Positions 26,602 through 36,645 of a DNA stretch of 64,000 bases are shown here, piece after piece. How positions within the stretch are numbered: position 1 is the stretch's first letter; every line of letters starts with the position of its first letter. Location: positions 1-64,000 of the forward strand of contig NZ_JXCA02000016.1 of NCBI RefSeq assembly GCF_000828085.3, in the 5' to 3' direction. The translations under genes were made by a program, and so were the position numbers. The notes under the pieces are model-generated. The model had not been told where the DNA came from and did no database searches. It worked only from the letters and a program-made list of their open reading frames with translations. Source of the DNA: Scytonema tolypothrichoides VB-61278. Its GTDB lineage: Bacteria > Cyanobacteriota > Cyanobacteriia > Cyanobacteriales > Nostocaceae.

Positions 26602-27759
26602 ATGAGTTACTCTACCCAACAGCAAATTATCTCTATTCCCATTCCGGCGAAATTTCGAGAAACTGCTCTGGAATTTGCCCAAGAACAACCAACTCAACCA
26701 AAAGCTAAACAAGTGTATGTAAATACTCTAGCTGTACTAGTAATCAATAGCTACTTGGAAATGCTGGAAATTCCTACTGACTTAGAAGGCAGTTATTGTT
26801 GGAACCAATATGGGCGCTTGATGGCAGATGTTGCAGATTTACTGCTCACCGGAGTGGGACGTTTAGAATGTAGAGCAATCAGGACAGGGGATACTAATTG
26901 TCATGTTCCCCCTGAAGTTTGGCACAATCGTATTGGTTATGTCGTTGTAGAACTCAATAAAACCTGTACAGAAGGAAAAGTCAGGGGATTTTTACCTGAT
27001 ATTAAAACATCAGAAATTGACATCGAACAGTTGCAACCATTGGAAAGATTAATAGAATCTTCCCATCTTGTCCATTTGCGGCAATGGCTAGAAGGTATCT
27101 ACAAATCCCAATGGCAAAGTATGGAAGAATTATCTCGTCAAAGAAGTCCTCAATTAGCCTTTCGTTTTAGACGGATAGGAGGATTTCAGTTAGATAAATC
27201 AGAAGAAGTTTGGAAAGTCATCGAGCAATTGTATCCCCATCGCAGTTGGGAAAACAACTTACCTTCAGAACTTTTAGAAAAAATGTCTGGTAATCAAGTT
27301 CAAGATGTAGAATCAGCTCACCATAACATTAACTCTCTTAATGTTACTGATGTACTCACTCATCTTTTAAAAACAACTGAAGATGAAGAGAAGCGTTGGA
27401 AGCTGGCAGAAACTTTGTGGACGATAGAACCGAACCATCCTGCTATCAGTGCTAGACGCATCATAGATTTAGGGATGCAACTCGCCAGTCATCCGGTGGC
27501 TTTAATGGTCGCAATTTTATCTAAGCCAGACAAAACCGTTGCCGTTCTGTTGCGAGTATATCCGATAGGAAATCAGCCCTACCTTCCACCAGGCTTGCAA
27601 TTAGCCGGACTGTATGAAAATGGACAGCCGTTTCTTGAAGTCAAAGCAAGAGTTGTTGATAATTACATCCAATTAAAATTTTGTGCAGAATTCGGTGAAA
27701 GATTCGGAGTTCAGGTTAGTATAAATAATGCAAGCATTACGGAAAACTTTGTCATTTAG
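26602..27759 (+). CDS. DUF1822 family protein
   Basis: 385 residues, soluble. The N terminus (FRETALEFAQEQPTQPKAKQ; VYVNTLAVLVINSYLEMLEI) is the DUF1822 signature, with CRAIRTG and a later VVELNKTCTEGKVRGFLPDI. The C-terminal third forms a beta-rich domain (SHPVALMVAILSKPDKTVAV). The family is abundant in filamentous cyanobacteria and nearly always sits between a sigma-like gene and a CHAT or other large effector gene, which suggests a chaperone-like or signal-relaying role. No activity is known to me. Confidence 0.8.
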   Translation: MSYSTQQQIISIPIPAKFRETALEFAQEQPTQPKAKQVYVNTLAVLVINSYLEMLEIPTDLEGSYCWNQYGRLMADVADLLLTGVGRLECRAIRTGDTNCHVPPEVWHNRIGYVVVELNKTCTEGKVRGFLPDIKTSEIDIEQLQPLERLIESSHLVHLRQWLEGIYKSQWQSMEELSRQRSPQLAFRFRRIGGFQLDKSEEVWKVIEQLYPHRSWENNLPSELLEKMSGNQVQDVESAHHNINSLNVTDVLTHLLKTTEDEEKRWKLAETLWTIEPNHPAISARRIIDLGMQLASHPVALMVAILSKPDKTVAVLLRVYPIGNQPYLPPGLQLAGLYENGQPFLEVKARVVDNYIQLKFCAEFGERFGVQVSINNASITENFVI

Positions 27760-27778
27760 CTAGACAAATGAGTACAGG

Positions 27779-30700
27779 GTGAAAAAAGTGGGCATGCGGG
27801 TTATCTTCGAGATTGGAGAAGGCAGTTTTGAAAAAGGATTTCCTGTAAGAGTTAGAATCGGCGAAGAAGGTACACCTCATTCTGACGAATTTTCTGGCAG
27901 GTTACCGCCCGCATTGCCAGTTAAGGTAAACTACGAAAATTGGCAAACAATTTATCGTAACTTACCAGCCAATTGGTTAATCATCCTTCCTGAAAGTCAA
28001 ATAACAAATGTATCTACTCCAGGAGATTGCAATCAAGCAGCTCAAATTTTTATATCTAGTTTCAACGAATGGTTAAATGAACGATCAGTACGAAAATTAG
28101 AGCGACAATTTTCACGAAAAGTTGATGATTGGGAAAATGTCCGCTTTATTTTACAAACGCAAGATTCTCTGTTGCAGCGACTTCCTTGGCATTTGTGGGA
28201 TGTTTTCCAGGAGAATGAGCATCAGTCAGAAATTGTAGTCAGTCCAAAGTACGAACTATCCAAAAAAAAGTTAAAAACAAGGCAGTTAAACACTCCTGTT
28301 AAAATCCTCGCGGTTCTTGGGTACGGTCAAGATATCAATATTACACAAGATTTGTCAGCCCTAGAAAAAAATTTACCAGGCGCAACAATTGAAGCGTTGA
28401 GAGAACCATCAAGCCAAGAATTGAGAAAAAATTTATGGACTCAATCTTGGGATATTTTGTTTTTTGCAGGACATAGTTGTAGCCAACAAGGTGATAGTTG
28501 GGGAGAGATTCAAATTAATGCCAACGAGAGTTTATCGTTGGAGAATCTGCGCCATAGTCTCAGACATGCTGTCCAAAAAGGATTAAAACTAGCAATTTTT
28601 AATTCTTGTGATGGGGTAGGACTGGCACGCAATTTAGCTGATGCGCGAATTCCCTATACAATTGTTATGCGGGAACCGGTTCCCGATATAGTAGCACAAC
28701 ATTTTTTGGAATATTTTCTCACAGCATTTGCAACTGGTGAATCTTTATATGCATCTGTACAACAAGCTCGTGCACGCTTGCAAGAAGAATGGGAAAATCA
28801 GTATCCTTGTGCTTCGTGGCTACCCGTTATTTTTCAAAACCCAGCAGCAGCAGAACTGAAATATCCCCGACAGCGTCAACAGCAAAATTGGAAAAAAGTT
28901 GCTTTGCAAACAGCTATTGTCATCGGTACATTAGTAGGTTTTGGTGTTATTTCATGGCGTATTTTTGATGAATTTAAATTTCGCACTCGGTTTAGTTATG
29001 GCGATAAAATATTAGTCAAAACATTCACAACTCCTTATAAACAAGAGGGCGTACAGGCGTTTAGCGAGGAAAATTACAAACTAGCAATCACTAAGTTTGA
29101 ACAGTCTTTGCTGCAGTATCGTAACGATCCAGAAACGTTGATATATCTTAATAATGCCAAGATTGGTAATCAACCAGCACTGACAATTGGTGTTGCTGTA
29201 CCCATTGGTACTAACCCTAATGTAGCCCAAGAAATTCTCCGAGGAGTGGCGCAAGCTCAACAAGAGATAAACAATCAAGGTGGGATGAATGGGAAGTTAT
29301 TGAAAGTTGAAATTGTCAACGATGATAACAATCCTACTATTGCTCTACAGGTTGCTGATAGATTTGTGCAAAATCAAGATATTTTAGCAGTCGTTGGGCA
29401 TAACAGTAGTGATGCTAGTCTTCCAGCCTCTGAAAAATATCAGGCGGGAAAATTGGTGATGATTTCACCAACGAGCAACTCAATAAGATTAACAGACCGC
29501 ATAGATCATAGTAATGGTAACTATATCTATAGGACAGTTATTAGCTTTACTACAATTGCAGACTCTCTCACTGAATACGCCAAAACAACTGGCAAAACCA
29601 AGATTCTTATCTGTAATGATTCCAAAGCAGCAGATCAGTCCTCGGAACAAGCTTTTGTTAAGACAATCGAAGACAAACGTCTGCAACAGATTAATAACAT
29701 TCAGTGTAATTTTGCCGCTAAGAATTTCCACCCCAAAACCATTATTAAAAATGCAAAAGAACAAGGTGTAGATGCCATACTTTTGAATCCTCAAGTAGAC
29801 AGAATAGATAAAGCGATTGCACTCGCCAAAGTAAATCAAGGCAAAATTACATTATTAGGAAACCCCAGTTTACAAACCTTAGGCACTCTCAATGCTGGCA
29901 GTGCCCTCAATGGTATGGTTATGGCAGTTCCCTGGCACGCCGCCGTCTCAGCCGACAAAAATTTTGTCCAAAATGCCAACAATCTTTGGCGCGAACCAGA
30001 CGAAATCACCTGGCGTACAGCAACCGCCTTTGATGCTACCAAGGCAATTGCCGCAGCACTTAAACAAAAGGGTGATACCAGAAGTGGAGTTCAACAAGTC
30101 TTGTCGGGTGATTTTTCCCTACAGGGGGCTACAGGCACAATTCGATTTTTGTCTTGGGGCGATCGCGCAGGCGATCGCGTTGGCAATGCTGTGTTAATAG
30201 AAGTCAAACCCAATCCCAAAGCTTCCACTGGCTACAGCTTTGAACCAAAAGACTCTATGGAAAGCCGTATGAGTTTGGGAGATAAAATTTTAGTTAAAGA
30301 CAACCCCAGTAATGATAAACAATTGGGCGTGCAAGCTTTTGCAGCTGGAAATTATGATCAGGCGATCGCACATTTTCAAGCATCTGTGCAAAAGATGCCC
30401 AACGATCCTGAGTCGCGGATATACTTACAAAATGCTTTCGCAGCTCGTAGTGGTAAAATCTTGAAAATTGCTGTTAGTGTTCCAATTGACAGCAATCTTA
30501 ATGTTGCCAAAGAAATACTTCAGGGTGTTGCTCAAGCTCAAGATGAAGTCAATCAAAAAGGTGGTATTCGAGGAAATTTATTACAAGTAGAAATCGCTTC
30601 TGACGATAATAATCCCAACATTGCTGAAAAACTTGCCAATTCCTTAGTGGCAGACCAGGAAATTTTAGCAGTTATTGGTCATAATGCTTCTGATGCTTCT

Positions 30701-31519
30701 GTTGCTGCTTGCCCCATTTACCAGCAGGGCAAGTTAGTAAATATTTCGCCTACTAGTTTTTCTTTCAAATTATTAGGATGTGGCTCCTATATATTTCGTA
30801 CTGCTCCTAATATTCGTTCTATTGCTGAGGCTTTATCTCGCCACGCTATCAAGAATATAAATCAAATAAATTTAGCAATTTGCGTAGATGAAAAAGCCAT
30901 AGATAATCAATCTTTTAGAGACGAATTTAGTTATGTCATCAACAAAGATAAAGGAAAGCTTGTCAATATAACCTGCGATTTCTCAGCACCAGATTTCAAC
31001 CCAAATCAAGTTATTGCTGATGCTATTAAAAGCGGTGTAGATGGCTTAGTCTTAGCTCCTCATGTAGACAGAATTAACAAAGCATTAGATTTAGCCGTAG
31101 CCAATAAAGGAAGGCTGAAACTGTTTGGCAGTCCTACCCTTTATACATCCCAAACCTTACAACAAGGACGCTCAGATGTCAATGGTTTGGAGTTAGTCGT
31201 ACCTTGGCATCCAGAAGCGAATTTGGTTGGGGACTTTGCCAAAAATGCCCAGCAAATTTGGGGTAGTCCCGTGACTTGGCGTTCTGCCACAAGTTACGAT
31301 GCAGCTGTAGCTATTATTAGCGGTTTGCAGCAAAGTACAACTCGTGAAGAATTACAAAAAATCTTGCATAATTCCAACTTTTATGCTGATGGTGCAACGG
31401 GGAAAATTCAATTTTTACAATCAGGAGATCGTAATATCAAAAGTGATGTCGTCTTAGTGAAAATTAAACCAACTAGCGCATCTCCAACCGGTTATAAATT
31501 CTTTTTGAACTCTCCTTAA
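27779..31519 (+). CDS. CHAT protease - membrane span - two receptor-type periplasmic-binding modules
   Basis: 1246 residues from GTG 27779 (ATG 27794 is an alternative start). Residues 130-365 form a CHAT domain, a caspase/separase-like Cys protease, with the catalytic His in FFAGHS (232) and Cys in NSCDG (277). A single span lies at about 372-395. The rest is an internal duplication: each unit begins with YGDKILVK or LGDKILVK and a TPR-like helix pair, then a type I periplasmic-binding domain (467-820 and 894-1246; IGVAVPIG and IAVSVPID starts, AVVGHNSSDAS and AVIGHNASDAS). The likely topology is protease inside and binding modules outside. It would be a one-protein receptor-protease. It closes the sigma-like/DUF1822 operon. 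Confidence 0.85.
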   Translation: MKKVGMRVIFEIGEGSFEKGFPVRVRIGEEGTPHSDEFSGRLPPALPVKVNYENWQTIYRNLPANWLIILPESQITNVSTPGDCNQAAQIFISSFNEWLNERSVRKLERQFSRKVDDWENVRFILQTQDSLLQRLPWHLWDVFQENEHQSEIVVSPKYELSKKKLKTRQLNTPVKILAVLGYGQDINITQDLSALEKNLPGATIEALREPSSQELRKNLWTQSWDILFFAGHSCSQQGDSWGEIQINANESLSLENLRHSLRHAVQKGLKLAIFNSCDGVGLARNLADARIPYTIVMREPVPDIVAQHFLEYFLTAFATGESLYASVQQARARLQEEWENQYPCASWLPVIFQNPAAAELKYPRQRQQQNWKKVALQTAIVIGTLVGFGVISWRIFDEFKFRTRFSYGDKILVKTFTTPYKQEGVQAFSEENYKLAITKFEQSLLQYRNDPETLIYLNNAKIGNQPALTIGVAVPIGTNPNVAQEILRGVAQAQQEINNQGGMNGKLLKVEIVNDDNNPTIALQVADRFVQNQDILAVVGHNSSDASLPASEKYQAGKLVMISPTSNSIRLTDRIDHSNGNYIYRTVISFTTIADSLTEYAKTTGKTKILICNDSKAADQSSEQAFVKTIEDKRLQQINNIQCNFAAKNFHPKTIIKNAKEQGVDAILLNPQVDRIDKAIALAKVNQGKITLLGNPSLQTLGTLNAGSALNGMVMAVPWHAAVSADKNFVQNANNLWREPDEITWRTATAFDATKAIAAALKQKGDTRSGVQQVLSGDFSLQGATGTIRFLSWGDRAGDRVGNAVLIEVKPNPKASTGYSFEPKDSMESRMSLGDKILVKDNPSNDKQLGVQAFAAGNYDQAIAHFQASVQKMPNDPESRIYLQNAFAARSGKILKIAVSVPIDSNLNVAKEILQGVAQAQDEVNQKGGIRGNLLQVEIASDDNNPNIAEKLANSLVADQEILAVIGHNASDASVAACPIYQQGKLVNISPTSFSFKLLGCGSYIFRTAPNIRSIAEALSRHAIKNINQINLAICVDEKAIDNQSFRDEFSYVINKDKGKLVNITCDFSAPDFNPNQVIADAIKSGVDGLVLAPHVDRINKALDLAVANKGRLKLFGSPTLYTSQTLQQGRSDVNGLELVVPWHPEANLVGDFAKNAQQIWGSPVTWRSATSYDAAVAIISGLQQSTTREELQKILHNSNFYADGATGKIQFLQSGDRNIKSDVVLVKIKPTSASPTGYKFFLNSP

Positions 31520-31612
31520 ATCCAGCGAATGATGCAACTAGATTGTTTTTAAAAAGCATACTTGAGTACTTCACTTTCTTGAATAATGCACTCCAAGTAT
31601 GCTAACAACTAC

Positions 31613-32809
31613 TTACGATTGCAGCGATTTTGCAATCACTCCCAATTGCAAACCAGGCGGATAACTGCCTTCCTCTTTTATCCGCTTAATTTCAGCTTCA
31701 GTGATCGGCAAATTTAACTTTTGTGCTAACTCGCGCACAATATCTCCTCGATCAATTACACCAGCGACAGCACCAGCGCGAGTTAGCACGGTGATACGGG
31801 GTAATTGTTCATTTTCCAGTTTGTTAATCACCTCTGCTATGGGAGTTGACTCGGCAACAGTGGGAATTTCTGTCAGGGGATGCACTATACTTTGCACCGT
31901 CAGGGTTTCCCATTCACTTCTTTCCACAAGACGCAAATCATCTATGGAAACTATGCCCCGGTAACGTCCATCAGACTCGGCGAAATAAACTTCAAAGGCG
32001 CTGATGTCTAAAAGATAGGAGTCAGCAAAAGAACGCAAAGTCTGATTAGCATCGACGACTCGAAACTCACGAGTCATTGCATTGGCGGCACTTAAATTGA
32101 GCAAGGTTTCTTGTAATGTTGTTATGCGGTCATAGGTGGTAGCATTACGGATGCCAAACCAACCTAACAAAGCTATCCACAAACCAGTGACGAGTTCTCC
32201 AGTAAAATAATCTACTGCCATGCCTAGGGCGATCGCCCCATAACCCAAAATTTGCCCTGCTTTTGCTGCTAATCGTACAGCTTGAAAACGGTTACCTGTT
32301 GCTTTCCACAATGCTGCTTTTAAAACTTGTCCACCATCTAAAGGCAAGCCAGGAATCAGGTTGAACAGTGCCAAAACTAAGTTAATTCTCGCCAAATCTC
32401 CAACCATGAGTCTGGCAGGACTGTTCTCGGGCAAAAGATATGTCAGCAGTCTGAGGAAGAAAAACAAGACAACACTGACGAATGGTCCAGCAATTGCGAC
32501 TTGAAATGCTTTTTCTGGGGTTTTGGACTCTTCTTCGATAGAAGCAATACCACCAAACAGAAATAGAGTAATCGAATTGACTTTTATGCCTTGCGATCGC
32601 GCCACTAAGCTGTGACCTAATTCGTGCAATAATACTGATCCAAAGAGCAGCAATGCCATCACCACTGCAGAACTCCAAGCTAGCACAGGTCCCCATGCTT
32701 GGTAAGCAACCCCAAAGTTAAGGGTTGCCAACCCTAAAATCACAAACCATAGAGGATCTAAAAACAGTGGGATTCCGAATAAAGACCCGATTTTCCAATT
32801 TGTTTGCAT
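31613..32809 (-). CDS. Site-2 protease family (M50) with CBS domains
   Basis: 398 residues, with about six membrane spans in the first 220. The zinc motif HELGH lies near 62-66 and the third ligand in LPLDGGQ near 155. A pair of CBS domains follows (240-370; TVAESTPIAEVINKLE and AGAVAGVIDRGDIV). The SpoIVFB-like order, M50 followed by CBS, suggests intramembrane cleavage of a membrane-bound factor under nucleotide control. It is distinct from the PDZ-containing RseP at 59313. It is convergent with the CHAT gene. Confidence 0.85.
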   Translation of the reverse strand: MQTNWKIGSLFGIPLFLDPLWFVILGLATLNFGVAYQAWGPVLAWSSAVVMALLLFGSVLLHELGHSLVARSQGIKVNSITLFLFGGIASIEEESKTPEKAFQVAIAGPFVSVVLFFFLRLLTYLLPENSPARLMVGDLARINLVLALFNLIPGLPLDGGQVLKAALWKATGNRFQAVRLAAKAGQILGYGAIALGMAVDYFTGELVTGLWIALLGWFGIRNATTYDRITTLQETLLNLSAANAMTREFRVVDANQTLRSFADSYLLDISAFEVYFAESDGRYRGIVSIDDLRLVERSEWETLTVQSIVHPLTEIPTVAESTPIAEVINKLENEQLPRITVLTRAGAVAGVIDRGDIVRELAQKLNLPITEAEIKRIKEEGSYPPGLQLGVIAKSLQS

Positions 32810-33035
32810 TACATTTTCCTAAAACTAGATATTTGTAATCGTCCAGAAATACGTTTTCTATGTTGTTTTTTACACATATATCATTTTGCCCCATTAACTT
32901 TTCCTTGCTGAAATTTGGAAAATCAGCAATGGCTGGTTATATAGACTCCAATTTCTAGAATAGACAATTCTGAAGAGCGAGCAAAACTCAAATTAGGGGC
33001 GCAGTCATTTAAGAATTAAAAACAGAAGCGGCAGG

Positions 33036-33072
33036 TTTTCTCTCCTTCAAAATGTGCCTTGAAGGAGAGAAA
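33036..33072 (-). terminator. Hairpin downstream of psaK (first copy)
   Basis: TTTCTCTCCTTCAA (33037-33050) pairs with TTGAAGGAGAGAAA (33059-33072), a 14-bp perfect stem 49 bases beyond the psaK stop on the minus strand. No long T-run follows on that strand. The rest of the gap to 32810 is the S2P gene leader and shows nothing else. Confidence 0.5.
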
Positions 33073-33120
33073 GCCTGACGCCTCTTGTGCTAACGATGTA
33101 GTGTGTGTGTAATATAAAAT

Positions 33121-33399
33121 CTAGATAATTCCGAGATTGGTCAAGCCCAAAACTGCACCAACACCAACAAGGTGACCAGTACTGATCGCGGCGAGAAATG
33201 CACCAACGCTAGGACTATTAAATACTGAAGGAAAAGGTAGTGGCATTTTAGGACCAACGTGGGGGTAGCGAATCACCCGAGGAATAATCAAAAGGGCTAA
33301 TATGCAGCTGGCAGTGATAATTATAAATTTGTTCAAGCTAAATTCAGCGCCAGTATTGGGAACGGTAGCTTGAACTGCTAATAACAGTGATGAAATCAC
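33121..33399 (-). CDS. psaK: Photosystem I subunit PsaK, copy 1
   Basis: 92 residues if started at GTG 33399, which has GGAG and GAAAGAGG just upstream; an ATG at 33429 would add ten residues that overlay that ribosome-binding site. PsaK is a two-span subunit at the edge of photosystem I that binds chlorophyll and carotenoid. Features: [10 protein letters not shown] leader, first span ([17 protein letters not shown]), and the conserved end [17 protein letters not shown] second psaK lies 213 bases upstream on the same strand. Cyanobacterial paralogues differ in stress expression. Confidence 0.85.
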   Translation of the reverse strand: MISSLLLAVQATVPNTGAEFSLNKFIIITASCILALLIIPRVIRYPHVGPKMPLPFPSVFNSPSVGAFLAAISTGHLVGVGAVLGLTNLGII

Positions 33400-33437
33400 G
33401 CCTCTTTCTCCTCGCATGAATAAATTCATTTATCTGT

Positions 33438-33466
33438 GTAGAGACGCAAAATTGGTGCGTCTCTAC
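33438..33466. repeat. Hairpin GTAGAGACGC between the psaK copies
   Basis: GTAGAGACGC and GCGTCTCTAC pair around nine bases. The arm is shared with the palindrome at 19611-19642. It may end transcription of psaK copy 2 or be a dispersed repeat. Confidence 0.5.
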
Positions 33467-33612
33467 AGTCATGTTTATCGTCTACTAATGAATTAGCAGA
33501 ATCCTCTTTCTTAGGGAGGTGTTAATCTCTCCCAAGAGTCATAACTAGATAGAGGGAGAAAGAATGTGATCGCGGATACTCAAGAGTTGTCATGGAACAT
33601 CTCTCTAAAAAT

Positions 33613-33870
33613 TTAGAGGCCACCGATATTTGTCAGCCCTAGAACGATGCCAACGCCAATAAGATGCCCAAAACACATAGCACCGATGAATGCTGGAAGA
33701 GTTACGGGAAGTATAGGCAGTTTGGGACCTACCTTGGGAGATTTAATAAACGATGTCAGCAAAAGAGCTACTAAACAGCTGACGCTGATAATGATTCCTA
33801 CAGTAGGATTCCACTCAGGTGTTGCGGGAACAGTGGTGGCGGCAGCGGCTAGTAATATAGATGAAATCAA
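33613..33870 (-). CDS. psaK: Photosystem I subunit PsaK, copy 2
   Basis: 85 residues from TTG 33870, placed by an AGGAG site seven bases upstream and by the matching ISSILLAAAATTVPATPEW start; the ATG at 33918 adds 16 residues with no counterpart in PsaK. The first span carries WNPTVGIIISVSCLVALLL, and the second FGHLIGVGIVLGLTNIGGL. This copy looks closer to the standard PsaK N terminus (ATTPxW) than copy 1. Both copies have non-ATG starts, TTG here and GTG in copy 1. Confidence 0.83.
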   Translation of the reverse strand: MISSILLAAAATTVPATPEWNPTVGIIISVSCLVALLLTSFIKSPKVGPKLPILPVTLPAFIGAMCFGHLIGVGIVLGLTNIGGL

Positions 33871-34050
33871 GCTTTTTCTCCTAACTAGAAAATTTGACAA
33901 CTGGTCAGTAATCAGCATTTAGCTAGCTAAATGTTGATTGCTTATTGTTTCAACCATAAAAATTATAGAATTATAAAGGAAAGAACTTGAAATTGTTTAT
34001 ACAACTTCGTTTTTCTGTAATTATTACTACTGGTATTATCAAAAATATTT

Positions 34051-34683
34051 ATGCGGGTAAAGATTTGCGGAATTACTCAACCACAACAGGGGAAGGCGAT
34101 CGCTTCCCTTGGTGCAACAGCATTAGGATTTATGTGTGTCCCTACCTCACCGCGCTATATCAATATAGAGCAAATTCGGGCGATTGTGGAACAACTGCCC
34201 GAAGAAATCGACAAAATCGGAGTTTTTGCCAATGCTACCGCCTCTGAAATTACCCAGACGGTGGTTAATTCTGGTTTAACTGGCGTTCAACTGCACGGTG
34301 ATGAATCCCTGGAATTTTGCCAGCAGTTGCGTCAATTGCTACCAGATGTAGAAATTATTAAAGCTTTGAGAATCCGTAGTTTTGAGGATATTGAAAAAGC
34401 AGAAACTTATACTTTAAACGCAGATACGCTGTTACTTGATGCTTACCATCCACAGCAACTAGGTGGTACAGGCATAACTCTAGACTGGAGCATGTTACAG
34501 CAATTTAGCCCTAGCTGTCCTTGGTTTTTGGCGGGGGGACTCACTCCAGAGAATATTATAGAAGCTTTGACGAAGATTACCCCCAGTGGCATTGACCTAT
34601 CGAGTGGTGTAGAACGTGCCCCTGGAGATAAGAATTTAGACAAGGTAGCCAAGTTGTTTGAGAAGCTGCGTTCAAAGTGCTGA
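34051..34683 (+). CDS. trpF: Phosphoribosylanthranilate isomerase
   Basis: 210 residues, an (beta/alpha)8 barrel enzyme of tryptophan synthesis that isomerises N-(5'-phosphoribosyl)anthranilate to CdRP. The general base Cys lies in VKICGIT (residue 6) and the general acid Asp in LLLDAYHP. The phosphate-binding loops are [11 protein letters not shown] and GIDLSSGVE. It is complete and stands alone, as trp genes are usually scattered in cyanobacteria. It converges on folE. Confidence 0.93.
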   Translation: MRVKICGITQPQQGKAIASLGATALGFMCVPTSPRYINIEQIRAIVEQLPEEIDKIGVFANATASEITQTVVNSGLTGVQLHGDESLEFCQQLRQLLPDVEIIKALRIRSFEDIEKAETYTLNADTLLLDAYHPQQLGGTGITLDWSMLQQFSPSCPWFLAGGLTPENIIEALTKITPSGIDLSSGVERAPGDKNLDKVAKLFEKLRSKC

Positions 34684-34689
34684 GTGTGA

Positions 34690-34751
34690 TTAACAGTTAT
34701 CAGTCATCAAGCAACTAATAACTGTTCACTGTTCACTGTTCACTGTTCTCA
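34690..34751. repeat. STRR array between trpF and folE
   Basis: AACAGTTATCAGT followed by TGTTCAC units fills almost the entire 72-base gap between the convergent genes, ending in the folE stop region. Confidence 0.7.
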
Positions 34752-34755
34752 GCAC

Positions 34756-35466
34756 TTAGAAGAACGATGATTGGTGACGAATTAAGTTGAAGAATTCTTC
34801 ACGAGTTTTATGCTCTTCTTGAAACACGCCCAGCATTGCGCTTGTCACAGTCCAGGAACCAGGTTTTTGTACACCTCGCATAACCATGCACATATGTGTA
34901 GCTTCCATCACAACGGCAACACCCTGCGGTTCTAGAATTGTCTGAACTGCTTCAGCAATTTGGCGAGTAAGTCTCTCTTGCACTTGCAAGCGTCGGGAAT
35001 ACATCTCGACAATGCGGGCAAGCTTGCTCAATCCCACGACTTTTTGATTAGGAATATAGGCAACATGAGCTTTGCCCATAAACGGCAACATATGGTGTTC
35101 GCACAAGCTAAAAACGTTGATGTCCCGTACTAATACCATCTCATTATGGCCTTCATCAAAGATGGCTTCGTTGACGATTTCTTCTAAAGATTGGTTATAG
35201 CCACTGGTGAGAAACCTCATTGCCTCTGCTACCCGCTTGGGTGTTTTCAGCAATCCCTCGCGTTGGGGGTCTTCTCCAACACCCACCAGAAGAGTCCGCA
35301 CGGCGTCCGTCATTTGCTCCATCTGCTCCTCTGTTTGCGGGTGCAAGTCAGCTTGCCGCCCGTTGTGAGTGTTCCGGTCAGGTCTTGGGGTGATGGCTTC
35401 CGTCAAGTCTGGAACCAGAGGAGATTGTTGAGAGCAATTGGTACCGTTGGAACGAGCAATAGTCAT
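34756..35466 (-). CDS. folE: GTP cyclohydrolase I
   Basis: 236 residues. It converts GTP to dihydroneopterin triphosphate, the first step to folate and pterins. Zinc ligands and catalytic residues are seen in [20 protein letters not shown] and in [12 protein letters not shown]; the [13 protein letters not shown] segment is also typical. The N-terminal 45 residues are polar and variable. An ATG at 35466 is supported by the usual family length of 210-240. It is soluble. Confidence 0.93.
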   Translation of the reverse strand: MTIARSNGTNCSQQSPLVPDLTEAITPRPDRNTHNGRQADLHPQTEEQMEQMTDAVRTLLVGVGEDPQREGLLKTPKRVAEAMRFLTSGYNQSLEEIVNEAIFDEGHNEMVLVRDINVFSLCEHHMLPFMGKAHVAYIPNQKVVGLSKLARIVEMYSRRLQVQERLTRQIAEAVQTILEPQGVAVVMEATHMCMVMRGVQKPGSWTVTSAMLGVFQEEHKTREEFFNLIRHQSSFF

Positions 35467-36645
35467 GATGTCGAGTCTTTGTTAAGGTTTGATTAGGAGC
35501 AACGAGTCAGCAGTCATGAGTCTTGTGTTATTAGCAAAAAACCAAGGACAATAGACTTATGACTGGTTAGAGTGTGCCGGTCTTAGGCACGATAGTCAAT
35601 TCATCAATAACTGCCTGTTGTGGTTGCAAAGGAACATGAAGAATTGACTTTCAAATTGTTTAACGGTTTGATAACCATGTCACTACCCTGTTATATAAGT
35701 CTTGTAGTGTGGATAGATTAAACAAACCTAAAAATCCGATTAATTTTCTTCGACAATTGCGTGAGTTGCATTGCAAAGAAGATATCCTCCCCATGTCATA
35801 TATTCTATAGGGTTAGAAACTGTTGATGACAAAAGTTGGAAAAGTTGTAGAAACCCCTAAGGTCTGTACAGTATCGCCGCTCGTACTGGTATAGGTAAGC
35901 CGAAACAACGTTGGCTACGAACTGCCATTTGCACTTCTACTCCTGAGAAATTCTTATCATCATTATGGAATATAGTTACCTAAGCCGTTTAGCCAGTACG
36001 CGGTTTCTACCTCCTACCAAGAACTATAAGTTTCTATAACTTGGGTTCATAGAATAACTGTATATTTTGCCTCAGAAATCTTGCACTACCTTGAATGAAA
36101 ATTAAATTAACAAGTTATGAGTACATGGCATACAGTTTAGTGTCCATTGTCGCAACATCCCTAACTCATGATTCAATGACCCTCGCTGCTTACACATTCG
36201 CTTATTTGCGGGTTTAAATAGTGCCTTGCGGGCACACAGCGCCTCGGAAACAGTAGCAGGCTGCGTTAACACAAAGTGTGCCCGCACAACTGACGAAAAA
36301 ATTTTGAATTGATCATGCGTGAGTTTTGAATTAAGGGAATAGGGTGCGTGCCCGTAAGCGCGGCTTATCTTGAGGACTCAGCATGCACTCTGCGTTCAGG
36401 CGTGCCGTATCTCCTGAGCCCTAGCGGGTACGGCCACGGCCCCGTGCCTAACGGAGACGCTGCGCGTTCGCCCTTTGGGCGTGCGCCTTGCGCATACGGC
36501 GTTAGCCATAAGCACAGGACATAAGGTAAACCAGTTAACTCATTACTCAAAATACAAATGCCTATGGATGAAAAGATTGTTAAAAATCTTTAAGTTCCAT
36601 AAGCAATTATAGCATTGCCGCTATTTTAATCAAATAGGTAGAGTT
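35467..36645. other. Long gap between folE and accA
   Basis: About 1180 bases with no gene I can support; frames of about 60 codons here lack coding character. 35467-36300 is AT-rich. A GC-rich palindromic block lies at 36350-36515 (separate entry). An ATCTTGCAC motif near 36077 is a weak match to the GGTGCAAGAT repeat family. Confidence 0.6.
36350..36515. repeat. GC-rich palindromic repeat block
   Basis: Nested short palindromes such as CGCCCTTTGGGCG and an ACGGAGACGCTGCGCGTT motif, which is repeated exactly at 57728-57745. Related sequence in the opposite orientation is at 37890-37985. The block stands out in GC content from its surroundings and has no coding sense. Confidence 0.6.

Noticed and set aside
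36102-36550. Two frames of about 61 codons before accA
   Set aside because: No ribosome-binding site or family pattern; the second is read from palindromic repeat DNA.
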